From Bin5 sp965218625 (GTDB lineage Bacteria > Chloroflexota > Anaerolineae > Caldilineales > Caldilineaceae), in contig CBDCLG010000020.1 of NCBI GenBank assembly GCA_965218625.1, forward strand, positions 806,001 to 870,000: DNA of 64,000 nucleotides. The letters are read 5' to 3'. Below are positions 17,865 through 26,066 of this stretch, piece after piece; position 1 is the first letter of the stretch, and the number at the start of each line of letters is the position of its first letter. The position numbers were made by a program, and so were the translations under genes. The notes below the pieces were generated by a model. That model saw only the letters and a program-made list of their open reading frames with translations, did not search any database and was not told where the DNA came from.

Positions 17865-19076
17865 CTAAAGCAATAACGAAAGCGGCCAGCCGAGCAGGGC
17901 GCCGCCGATGACGACCCAGGCCGAGCTGACCCGCCAGCGGAGCACTGCGGCCGCGGCAAGGAACGCGATCACGGCGGCCGGCCAGCCTGTCAGCGCAACC
18001 ACATCCACAGTCAGCCGGAGCAGCACGGCGGCCATCAGGCCGACCGCGCTGACGTTGACCGCGTCGAGGAACGCGGCCATCCATGCCGAGCGGCGCAGCC
18101 GCGGCACGATCGGGTTGAGGATGGCAACGAAGACGAATGAGGGCGCGAAGATGGCCGCGGCGCTGACCGCGGCGCCGGGGACGCCCGCCAGCACATAGCC
18201 GATGAACGCGGCCGTCGAGAGCACCGGGCCCGGCGTGAACTGACCGATGGCGATGGCGTCCAAGAGTTGCTGCTGCGTCAGCCAGCCGTTCGTATGCACA
18301 AGCTCGTCTTCCAGAAAGGCGACCAGCACGTAGCCGCTGCCGTAGAGAACGCTGCCGACCTTCAGAAAGAAGAGCCCGAGCGCGCCCAGCGTCAGGGCCG
18401 GGACCGTCGATGCCGCGACGAGCGCGGCCCACTTCAACGCTGAAGACGGCGAAAGTTCGGCCCAAGGGAGATCGAAGCGGCTGTCCGGCAAGGCCAATAG
18501 CGCCGCGGCGGCGCGCAATCCACCCGTCCCCCGCAGGGCAGCCATGCCCAGCACGCCGCCCGCGACCAGCGACCATACCACCGGCGCGCCAAAATAGACG
18601 GCAACCGCCACGGCGATGCCGATGATGCCGAGAACGACGCGCGTTTGCAGCGCGGCTTGCGGCTTCGAAGCCGTCCGTCCCAACCGCCACAACGCGCCGA
18701 GGATAACCGCCAGCACGGCGGGCTTTATCCCCATCAACAAGGGCTGGACGGCCGGCAACATGCCGAATTTCAGGTAGACCCAGGCCAGAAGAGTCGAAAG
18801 CACGACCGCCGGCAGCACGAAGGAGATGCCGGCGGCGAGCAGGCCCGGCCAGCCGGCCCGCTGGTAGCCGACATGGATCATCATTTCGGTGGAATTGGGG
18901 CCGGGGATCAGATTGGTGGCCCCAACCAGGTCGAGGAAATGGTCGCGGCTCAGCCATTTGCGGCGCGTCACCGCCTCATCCTCCAGCATGGCAATATGGG
19001 CGGCCGGTCCGCCAAAGGCGATGACGCCCAACTTGCCGCAAAGTCGAATTACCTCGCCAACGTTTCCCGTCGCCAC
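17865..19076 (-). CDS. chrA: chromate efflux transporter, ChrA family
   Basis: A 403-residue membrane protein of the two-domain CHR family, which exports chromate or related oxyanions. Both halves are present. The N-terminal half has VIAFGGPAAHIAML and LIPGPNSTEMM; the C-terminal half has LKVGSVLYGSGYVLVAFLE and GQFTPGPVLSTAAFIGY. About ten hydrophobic segments are visible. It starts with GTG after GGAGACTGAAG. It is convergent with topA and has no chrB regulator nearby. Substrate assignment rests on the family. Confidence 0.9.
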   Translation of the reverse strand: MATGNVGEVIRLCGKLGVIAFGGPAAHIAMLEDEAVTRRKWLSRDHFLDLVGATNLIPGPNSTEMMIHVGYQRAGWPGLLAAGISFVLPAVVLSTLLAWVYLKFGMLPAVQPLLMGIKPAVLAVILGALWRLGRTASKPQAALQTRVVLGIIGIAVAVAVYFGAPVVWSLVAGGVLGMAALRGTGGLRAAAALLALPDSRFDLPWAELSPSSALKWAALVAASTVPALTLGALGLFFLKVGSVLYGSGYVLVAFLEDELVHTNGWLTQQQLLDAIAIGQFTPGPVLSTAAFIGYVLAGVPGAAVSAAAIFAPSFVFVAILNPIVPRLRRSAWMAAFLDAVNVSAVGLMAAVLLRLTVDVVALTGWPAAVIAFLAAAAVLRWRVSSAWVVIGGALLGWPLSLLL

Positions 19077-19382
19077 CTTCAGTCTCCGATCACCCTTAGG
19101 TGCAGGCCCGGCCGCCTGGCCGGTCGTTAATTTGACTGGAACTGCACGCGCATACGATTCGTTGAGAGTTCATCATTGTTTTGTCGGAATCAGACGGAAA
19201 TGTACCGAAATGCGCTCTGTCTGTCAACGCAATATCCCCGGCAGGTCCATATGACAGCTCGTTTTCAGGATCACTTTCAGTCCTGTCACTGCGGCTCCTG
19301 GGATCTACCCGGCCGCGTGCTTCGAAGTGGAAAGTGCCAGCCGGGCGAGCCCTGCCGGCCCGACCGGCGCGGCAGCCGGACA

Positions 19383-19411
19383 TTGACCAATGCCTGCGAT
19401 CGCCATATACT
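19383..19411 (+). promoter_or_regulatory. promoter of the CapA-like gene
   Basis: TTGACC (19383-19388), a 17-bp spacer and TATACT (19406-19411) lie 72 bp before the start codon. The TATACT box recurs in several promoters of this window. The rest of the 19077-19482 gap shows no gene. Confidence 0.6.
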
Positions 19412-19482
19412 TTTAAGTTGGACTTGCTGTCAGCAGTACGCCATCGTTCCCCTTGCACCGTTTGTGAGGCAGCGGCGCAGCC

Positions 19483-21288
19483 ATGTTGAACCGACTTAGC
19501 GCTTTCTGGAACCGATTTGGAAGGCCCGGATTGGGACGCATTGAGCAGGCGTTCCTGGCCGGCTTGCGGCCGGGCCTGCGCGCGTCCAGCCGGATGCTCG
19601 TCTCGGCGCTGCTTGGCATCGTCGGCGTAGCCGCGGCCGTCTCGATCGCGCTTTTTGCCGGCGGGACTGATGGCGGTGGAAGCAAGTATGTCCCCTCCTC
19701 AGTTCTTTGGCAGCCGCTTGCGGCGCAGGAGAGAGTTCGCAGCGGCTGGCTGACGCTTGCGCTCGATTCGGCGCTACCGGAGCGCTATTTCCACCAGCTG
19801 CTCTCGCTGGTCGTCGAACTTGAAGCGATCGAGGCCGACGGGGTGCGCAAGACGGTCTACCTGCTCGATCAGCCGCGCAATGCCGACGTGCAGATCCAAC
19901 TGGCTCCCGGCACAGAACAGGCCAAAGGTGTGCTGTATACACGCTTTATGGCGGCGGTCGCCCCTTTTTCCACGGTCCAGGATGATGTCTCGATCGCGGA
20001 GTTACTGCTGCGCTGGCAGGGCCGGGGCGGCGGGCCCCTGATTGTCGAGGCCGATTACGTCTCCGAATTGGAGGTGGTTTTCGGTGAAGAGGCGGACGTC
20101 TCTGTGCATTTTGCCAGCAGCAGTTCTCTTCCCGCTCAGCTGGAAGCGACTGCCGGCGCCATCGCGATTGTACCCTTCGAGAACCTGACGCCGGTCCTGA
20201 AGGTCCTGCATCTGAATGGCATCAACATTTTGAGCAATTCCTTCAGCGCGACGGCCTATCCACTTACGGTTGTCGTAGCTGTGACCGGCACGGATGGCGA
20301 GACGATTGCGGACGCCATGCGCCGGCATATCACCCAGCCGACAAACCGCAATTCTGAAGAGCTGACGACCCTGGTCATGACCGGCGTCACCGCGATGGCC
20401 CGCGTCACCGCGGCACGCATGGACGCAAACGGTTTCGACTACCCGGCCCGGGTCATAGCGCCGACGCTGCGCGCGGCAGACATCACGCATGCCAGCAATG
20501 AGGTGCCCTTCCTGCAAGATTGTGTCGCCGACCCTTCGCTGAACAACATGATCTTGTGCAGCGACCCAGAGTATTGGGCTGCGCTGGCGGCGATCGGGAC
20601 CGATATCGTCGGCCTGAGCGGCAACCACATCAACGATTTCGGGCGGGACGGCGCGCGCGAGTCGATCGGCTGGTTTCGCCAGAACGGGATCCAGATCTAC
20701 GGGGCCGGCCTGAATGAGAAGGAGGCCTGCACGCCGCTGTTGATGAGCCACAACGACAACACTTTTGCCTTCATCGCGGCCCTGGCGCACCATCCGACCT
20801 TCGCCTGGGCGACTGCGGACGAGCCGGGTGCATGCTACTATTTCGACAACAAAGAGAAGATTTTTGCATTGATCGAGTTGCTGCGCAGGCAGGTCGACGT
20901 GATCGCGGTCGAACTGCAATACGAGGAGAGCTACAACCCCGGCCCGCTGTCACGGCAGGTGCGGGATTTCCGCGAGCTGAGGGCAGCCGGCGCCGACATC
21001 GTCACCGGCGTCCAGAGTCACGTGCCCCAGGCGATGGAGCCGTATGGGTACGCGGGTGAAGAGCCCGGCATCATTGTCTACGGCTTAGGCAATCTGTTCT
21101 TCGATCAGATGTGGAGCTGGCAGACGCGCACGTCGCTGATTGCCCGCCACACGATCCACCAGGGCCGCGTGATCAACACCGAAATCCTGACCACTGTGAT
21201 TGAGGACTATGCGCAGCCCCGTTGGACGACGGAGGCCGAACGAAACGATATTTTGCGGCAGATCTTTGTGGCTGTGCCGGCGCGCTGA
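19483..21288 (+). CDS. CapA-family (PGA_cap) protein with N-terminal membrane anchor
   Basis: A 601-residue protein. One hydrophobic segment (about 40-60, SALLGIVGVAAAVSIALFAGG) would anchor it. A middle region of about 250 residues resembles no family I can name. The C-terminal half is a calcineurin-like PGA_cap domain with VGLSGNHINDFGRDG, VIAVELQYEESYNP, VTGVQSHVPQAMEPY and IVYGLGNLFFDQ, matching metal-binding motifs of CapA/PgsA capsule proteins. CapA is involved in poly-gamma-glutamate or exopolysaccharide export, but the substrate here is unknown. The gene has its own promoter. Confidence 0.82.
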   Translation: MLNRLSAFWNRFGRPGLGRIEQAFLAGLRPGLRASSRMLVSALLGIVGVAAAVSIALFAGGTDGGGSKYVPSSVLWQPLAAQERVRSGWLTLALDSALPERYFHQLLSLVVELEAIEADGVRKTVYLLDQPRNADVQIQLAPGTEQAKGVLYTRFMAAVAPFSTVQDDVSIAELLLRWQGRGGGPLIVEADYVSELEVVFGEEADVSVHFASSSSLPAQLEATAGAIAIVPFENLTPVLKVLHLNGINILSNSFSATAYPLTVVVAVTGTDGETIADAMRRHITQPTNRNSEELTTLVMTGVTAMARVTAARMDANGFDYPARVIAPTLRAADITHASNEVPFLQDCVADPSLNNMILCSDPEYWAALAAIGTDIVGLSGNHINDFGRDGARESIGWFRQNGIQIYGAGLNEKEACTPLLMSHNDNTFAFIAALAHHPTFAWATADEPGACYYFDNKEKIFALIELLRRQVDVIAVELQYEESYNPGPLSRQVRDFRELRAAGADIVTGVQSHVPQAMEPYGYAGEEPGIIVYGLGNLFFDQMWSWQTRTSLIARHTIHQGRVINTEILTTVIEDYAQPRWTTEAERNDILRQIFVAVPAR

Positions 21289-21308
21289 GGATGCCGGCCG
21301 GCTAAGGT

Positions 21309-21854
21309 TCAGATCGAATCTCGCCTCGTGTATGTGACCCCGCGAACGCCGTACTCCCCGGCCTGACGCAAAAACTCCTTGTACGGCTGACAGATCTTGC
21401 GGACGCTCTTCCCGGTTATATCAAACAGCGAGGCAATCTCCTCGTAAGAGAGTGGATTGCGCGCGCGCACGCCCAATGTCAGGATCGCATCGTCAACGGG
21501 ATCGGCGAGCCGGTCGGCGCCGTTCACGACCTGCTGTCTGCGAAAAGAGTCGCGTCCGCTGTTCCCGAAGGCGGCATCTTCCCACATGCCGCGCGGGCGC
21601 ACCGCCTGTCTGTCCGACTGCCCGGTGTAGACGAGCCCGGGACCGTCATCGCCTGCTGCGCGCAAGAACGCCTCGTACGGCTGGCAGATCTTGCTGACTT
21701 CGTCACGCGCTATGCCGAACAGCGACGCGATCTGCGCGTGCGGCAGCGGATCGCGCATACGCACGCCGAGTGTCAGAATCGCATCGTCTACGGGATCCGG
21801 CAAGCGAACCTTGCCGCGAACGGTCTCTGCCATGGACGGATTGTCGGAGCCCAC
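21309..21854 (-). CDS. protein with two tandem HTH-like repeats
   Basis: A 181-residue protein built from two copies of a unit of about 50 residues. Each begins DPVDDAILTLGVR and continues through an IASLF helix to KICQPY and FLR. The first is at about 20-68 and the second at about 117-165, joined by a charged linker. The segment YEEIASLFDITGKSVRKICQ looks like a sigma-region-4 style helix-turn-helix. It probably binds DNA, perhaps as a pseudo-dimer. AGGAGGTG before the GTG at 21854 supports the start. I do not recognise a named family. It converges with the CapA-like gene 20 bp away. Confidence 0.6.
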   Translation of the reverse strand: MGSDNPSMAETVRGKVRLPDPVDDAILTLGVRMRDPLPHAQIASLFGIARDEVSKICQPYEAFLRAAGDDGPGLVYTGQSDRQAVRPRGMWEDAAFGNSGRDSFRRQQVVNGADRLADPVDDAILTLGVRARNPLSYEEIASLFDITGKSVRKICQPYKEFLRQAGEYGVRGVTYTRRDSI

Positions 21855-22037
21855 ACAGCACCTCCTGATGCGGGAAGTATTGCAACCACCTATCCGTTGG
21901 TGTTCGGCTCTGCCCTACTTTGACCGCTGCGTTATCTCGCGACGGAACTGCATCAACGCAGAGACAGGACATCCTGCCTGACAGGGTCAAAGACGCTGGT
22001 TGAGGGGCGCGGTAAACGGCGGCGCGCAGAGAACAGG

Positions 22038-22700
22038 TCAGCCGGTCGACTTGGCGGCGTAGTTACGCTTGAGCGTCTGAAGCAGGACGCGTCCCGGACC
22101 GCGCAGATTGGTCATGAACAGCCCTTCGCCGCCGAACAGAGCTCGCCGGCACCCGCCGACACCGCGGATGTCATAGTCGACTTCGGCCGAGAAGGCCGCC
22201 AAATTGCCGGTGCTGACGAGCATCTCCTCACCCGCGGCCATCTGGCGCTCATAGAAGTCACCGCTGCCATGCACGAGCGCCTTGCCCACGCCGGAGATCG
22301 TCTGCAGGAAGAGACCGGCGCCGCCAAAAAGCGCGGCACCTGCGCGGCGCGCGACCGTAACCGTGATGTCGACGTTCTCGCCCCAGGCGGCCACAAAGGA
22401 GCCGCGCGTCGTCGTCACCGCGCCGTCGCCTTCCAGGTCCCATATTTCCAGGTGACCGGGCGCATTGGCGGCCAACAGCGCGTGTTGGTCCTCGGCCTGC
22501 GATTCCAGGTAGGTGAGGGCGATGCCTTCGCCGGACAGGCTGCGCCGCACCGCGCCGCCGGCGCCGCCCGGCACGCGCAAACTCCACTGCAGGCCCGAAG
22601 TGTAGGCCATCAACGCCCCCTTGCTCACCCAGGCATACTCACCCGGCGTGAAGTCGAGGCGAACCGACTGGGCAATTTCGCCACTGATGCTATACTTCAT
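22038..22700 (-). CDS. AIM24 family protein (TIGR00266-like)
   Basis: A 220-residue beta-rich protein of the AIM24/TIGR00266 family. Seen are repeated glycine-rich turns: FGGAGLFLQTISGVGKALVHG followed by a second FGGEGLFMTNLRGPGRVLLQT. ATG at 22700 (MKYSISGEI) starts the first strand; an upstream in-frame extension to 22745 is unlikely. The function of bacterial members is not well defined. It is divergent from the SUI1 gene. Confidence 0.8.
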   Translation of the reverse strand: MKYSISGEIAQSVRLDFTPGEYAWVSKGALMAYTSGLQWSLRVPGGAGGAVRRSLSGEGIALTYLESQAEDQHALLAANAPGHLEIWDLEGDGAVTTTRGSFVAAWGENVDITVTVARRAGAALFGGAGLFLQTISGVGKALVHGSGDFYERQMAAGEEMLVSTGNLAAFSAEVDYDIRGVGGCRRALFGGEGLFMTNLRGPGRVLLQTLKRNYAAKSTG

Positions 22701-22829
22701 TGCGATTCTCCTGTCGCGCCGCTTTCGGTCCCACCGGCCGGCCACACGCGCTGGGCGGTGAGCGAAGGCCGGAAACCGGGGCGCAATTCAATATCCTCTC
22801 TCTTCGGTCCGGAAGGAAATGCTCGAACC

Positions 22830-23219
22830 ATGTCGAAACGCAGAGCGAAACGGGCGAACGCCGTCCCCGCCAGGAAGGCAGGACCGCGCCTCGTTTACTC
22901 GACGGACCCGGACCCTGTTCCTGAACAGACCCCGCCGGAAAGTCCCAGGAATCCGGCTGCGCCCTTTGCCGTACAGGGAGCGCAGCCGGTGCGCGTCCAC
23001 CTTGAGCGGAAAGGGCGCAAAGGGAAGACCGTATCGATCATCTCCGGCATAAAGAGCCCCGATGTCGGCAGACGCGCCCTGGCGAAACATTTGAAGGACA
23101 AGCTGGGCTGCGGCGGTGCGGTCAAGGGCGCGGAAATCGAAATCCAGGGCGATCAGAGGCAGCGGCTGGTCGCGCTGCTGAACGAACTGGGCTACCGCGC
23201 AAAGTCCAGCGGTCATTGA
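22830..23219 (+). CDS. SUI1/eIF1-like translation factor family protein (YciH-like)
   Basis: A 129-residue protein with a charged, Pro-rich N-terminal tail (about 1-65) and a C-terminal SUI1 domain: VHLERKGRKGKTVSIISGI, LAKHLKDKLGCGGAVKG, IEIQGDQRQRLVALLNELGY. Bacterial YciH proteins resemble eIF1 and can affect start-codon selection. ATG at 22830 follows GGAAGGAAAT; the open frame upstream to 22269 is antisense to the AIM24 gene and is not used. It converges with the GlgC-like paralogue. Confidence 0.85.
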   Translation: MSKRRAKRANAVPARKAGPRLVYSTDPDPVPEQTPPESPRNPAAPFAVQGAQPVRVHLERKGRKGKTVSIISGIKSPDVGRRALAKHLKDKLGCGGAVKGAEIEIQGDQRQRLVALLNELGYRAKSSGH

Positions 23220-23228
23220 CGGCTGCGT

Positions 23229-24485
23229 TCAGCGCAGGTTGCGGCCAATGCTCGTTCCGCTCTCCACAATGTTGCTGTTGTCGTAGGCGTCGGCACGGCT
23301 GAACGGGTGGACCACGACGTTGCGGCCAAGCCTCGTTTTTGCCGGAACCACGCTGCCCTTGCCAACCAGCGTCAGGCCGGTGTTGAGCCGGGCCGACAGG
23401 TCGGCGTTGGGCCTGTTGTCGTCGGAGTGACCCACGCGCGCGTCCTGGCAGATTCGTACCTGCCTGTCCACAACGCAGCGTTCGACAACCGCGCCGGGTT
23501 CTATGATCGAATCGTTGAGGATGACACTGTCGCGCACGAGCGCGCCCTCCCCCACTTGTACGCCGGGAGAGAGAACGCTGTGTTCGACGGCGCCCTCGAT
23601 CTGGCAGCCATTCGAGAGCATCGCCCCGTTCACAGCCGCGGCCGGCCCCAGCTTGACCGGCGCGCGCCGTTCGCTGCGCGTATGCACGATCCACTCGGGC
23701 GCGTAGAGATTCAGCGCCGGCTCCTCCGCCAGCAGACTCATATTGGCGTCCCAGTAGGCCTGCACCGTGCTGGCGTCGGCCCAATAGCCGGGGTAGGTAT
23801 AGCTGGCGACGTGGCCGCGCGCCACCAGCTCCGGCAGAATATGCTGACCGATGTCGTCGCCGCTGCTGCCGCTCAAAACGTCGACCAGATAGTCGCGGCG
23901 GAATATGTACACCCCCATATTGGCTAAATTCTGTTGTGTGCGCCGCGGCTTTTCCTGGAATTCGATGACGCGATTGTCCGCGTCCAGGGAAATAATGCCA
24001 AAACGATGGGTCTCATGCCGGCCCACGCGGCGGACGGCGACCGTCACCGGCGCCCCCATGTCCAGATGATGCGCCAGAAAGGGCCGGTAATCCATCAGAT
24101 AGATATGCTTGCCGGAAAGAATCAGCACGCACTCTTCCCTCTGCTGGAGCACGTAATCCAGATTCCTGCGAATGGCGTCGGCAGAGCCGCGCTGCCAATC
24201 ACCGTAGGGGCCGCCCCGGTAGGGCTGAAGCAGCCTGACGCCGCCGCTGGAACGGTCGAGGTCCCAGGGTTTGCCGATCCCGATATGATCGTTGAGGCTG
24301 CGGGGACGGTATTGGGTCAGCACGGCGACGTTGTGAATGCCGCTGTTGACGCAGTTGCTGAGGGAAAAGTCGATCAGACGGAACTTGCCGGCAAAAGGAA
24401 CTGCCGGCTCCGAGCGAATCTCGGTCAATACACTGAGGTCGGCATTGTCCGCCCCGGCCATGATCATGGCAAAAGCCCAGGCCAT
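23229..24485 (-). CDS. catalytically degenerate GlgC paralogue (GlgD-like regulatory subunit)
   Basis: A 418-residue protein clearly homologous to the adjacent GlgC over its whole length, including the C-terminal left-handed beta-helix. Key catalytic residues are lost. The nucleotide loop LAGGAGTRL of GlgC is MAGADNADL here. The Lys in ERAKPAVPF is Glu (IRSEPAVPF). The catalytic Asp in SGDHIYKMDY is Lys (SGKHIYLMDY). Such changes characterise regulatory subunits (Bacillus GlgD, plant large subunit), which modulate a catalytic partner. It starts 13 bp after glgC on the same strand, so the two are co-expressed and probably form a heterotetramer. Confidence 0.82.
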   Translation of the reverse strand: MAWAFAMIMAGADNADLSVLTEIRSEPAVPFAGKFRLIDFSLSNCVNSGIHNVAVLTQYRPRSLNDHIGIGKPWDLDRSSGGVRLLQPYRGGPYGDWQRGSADAIRRNLDYVLQQREECVLILSGKHIYLMDYRPFLAHHLDMGAPVTVAVRRVGRHETHRFGIISLDADNRVIEFQEKPRRTQQNLANMGVYIFRRDYLVDVLSGSSGDDIGQHILPELVARGHVASYTYPGYWADASTVQAYWDANMSLLAEEPALNLYAPEWIVHTRSERRAPVKLGPAAAVNGAMLSNGCQIEGAVEHSVLSPGVQVGEGALVRDSVILNDSIIEPGAVVERCVVDRQVRICQDARVGHSDDNRPNADLSARLNTGLTLVGKGSVVPAKTRLGRNVVVHPFSRADAYDNSNIVESGTSIGRNLR

Positions 24486-24498
24486 CGTAAACAGCCCC

Positions 24499-25758
24499 CT
24501 ATACGGTCTGCCCGTCCTCTACAACGAGGTCGGGCGGAAAGTCCTCTTCAGCGCTGTCACTGTTGACGATTACATTGGCGCCAATACGCACTCCGTCGGG
24601 AATGAACGCCCCCTTCCCGACGACCGTCTGCCCGCCGTCCAGCTTGTCAGGGGTCAGAGCATTTGGCCGCGGATCGCCCGACATAGCGGACCCGACCTGC
24701 GCTCCGAACCCGACGATGACCTGCTTGTCGATGATGGCCCGGTCGACGCGCGCACCGGGTCCGATCCATGAATCATTCATAATCACGCTGTCCTGCACGA
24801 CCGCGCCGGGACTGACATAGACGCCGGGGCTGAGAATACTCCTCCTGACATGGCCATGGACTTCACAGCCGTTGGACACCATGCTCTGTATCACCTGGGA
24901 CTGCGGGCCCAGCTTGGCCGGCGGCCGCTCTTCGGAACGGGTGTGGATCGGCCAGGTGTCCGCATAGAGGTCCAGGGAAGGATTCGCTTCGAGCAGCTCG
25001 AGGCTTGTCTTCCAATAGGCATCGACCGTGCCGACATCCACCCAATAGCCGGAGTACGGGTAGGAAAAGACGCGGTCCCCGGCCGCCAGCATGTCGGGAA
25101 CAACATGCAAGCCAAAGTCGCTGCGGGGGCCGTCGGCGCCCTCTTCCTGCAGACGCTGTGCCAGCACGCGGCTGCTGAACGCGTAGATTCCCATCGAGGC
25201 CAGGTTGCCGGTCGGCTGTGCCGGCTTCTCGTGGAAGCGGACGATCTCGCCTTGCGCGTTCGTCTCCATGATGCCGAAGCGGTGCGCCTCCTCGATTGGC
25301 ACTGGCATGACGGCGATCGTCAGATCGGCGCCTTTTTCGTGGTGAAACGCCAGCATCGGGCCGTAGTCCATCTTGTAAATGTGGTCGCCGGAGAGAATCA
25401 GTGCCGTGTCGGCGCCGTTCTCTGAAAGGAAGTTCAGGTTCTGCAGGATCGCATCGGCTGTGCCGGCGTACCAGTCCTGCGCCCCGCGGCCCTGGTAGGG
25501 CTGCAGCAGGCGTATGCCCCCGTGCTGACGGTCCAGGTCCCAGGGCTTGCCGATTCCGATATGCTCGTTGAGACTGTGCGGGCGGTATTGCGTCAGTATC
25601 CCGACCGTATAGAGGCCGCTGTTGACACAGTTACTGATCGTAAAGTCGATGATACGGAACTTGCCGGCGAAGGGTACGGCGGGCTTGGCCCGCTCCTCGG
25701 AGAGGACGGTCAGGCGGGTACCCGCGCCGCCGGCCAGAATCATTGCAACCGTTCCCAT
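24499..25758 (-). CDS. glgC: glucose-1-phosphate adenylyltransferase
   Basis: A 419-residue ADP-glucose pyrophosphorylase that makes ADP-glucose from ATP and glucose-1-phosphate for glycogen synthesis. The nucleotide loop AMILAGGAGTRLTVLSEERA, PAVPFAGKFRIIDF, the catalytic SGDHIYKMDY, and FHEKPAQP are intact. A C-terminal hexapeptide beta-helix follows (SNGCEVHGHVRRSILSPGV). The start is set at the ATG at 25758 because the Rossmann-like strand follows at once; the frame extends further but without homology. It heads an operon with the degenerate paralogue and is divergent from the glycosyltransferase array. Confidence 0.92.
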   Translation of the reverse strand: MGTVAMILAGGAGTRLTVLSEERAKPAVPFAGKFRIIDFTISNCVNSGLYTVGILTQYRPHSLNEHIGIGKPWDLDRQHGGIRLLQPYQGRGAQDWYAGTADAILQNLNFLSENGADTALILSGDHIYKMDYGPMLAFHHEKGADLTIAVMPVPIEEAHRFGIMETNAQGEIVRFHEKPAQPTGNLASMGIYAFSSRVLAQRLQEEGADGPRSDFGLHVVPDMLAAGDRVFSYPYSGYWVDVGTVDAYWKTSLELLEANPSLDLYADTWPIHTRSEERPPAKLGPQSQVIQSMVSNGCEVHGHVRRSILSPGVYVSPGAVVQDSVIMNDSWIGPGARVDRAIIDKQVIVGFGAQVGSAMSGDPRPNALTPDKLDGGQTVVGKGAFIPDGVRIGANVIVNSDSAEEDFPPDLVVEDGQTV

Positions 25759-25819
25759 AAATGCCGTCCGATACAGTTTCTGCGCGGCGCTCCGATCGTC
25801 GATCAGCCTTTTGCGAAAT

Positions 25820-25847
25820 ATCATATCTGAAAGAGCATGAATGCCAA
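25820..25847 (-). promoter_or_regulatory. candidate glgC promoter
   Basis: On the minus strand TTGGCA (25842-25847), 16 bp and TATGAT (25820-25825) lie 62 bp before the glgC start. Confidence 0.5.
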
Positions 25848-25900
25848 ATTGCAGCGCGACCCTGTAGCCGGCGGCAGTCCTCATCTTTTGGGGGGCGGAG

Positions 25901-25929
25901 TTGGACGATAAAGCCTGATTCTCTATACT
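25901..25929 (+). promoter_or_regulatory. promoter of glycosyltransferase paralogue 1
   Basis: TTGGAC (25901-25906), 17 bp and TATACT (25924-25929). The sequence TCTATACTT, nine bases, GTCTCAAAG is shared exactly in layout with the promoter at 36360-36388. Confidence 0.6.
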
Positions 25930-26066
25930 TGATTCCTGAGTCTCAAAGAGAAACAACCTGTTGCAGCAGCGCGCGCGTCCGCAGTCCGTCAGCCTCTGAA
26001 CAACTTGACTCTGAAAAGGCGGGCCCTCTTACCCGGGTAACAAGCGGGCACCGACCCCCTAGTCTG

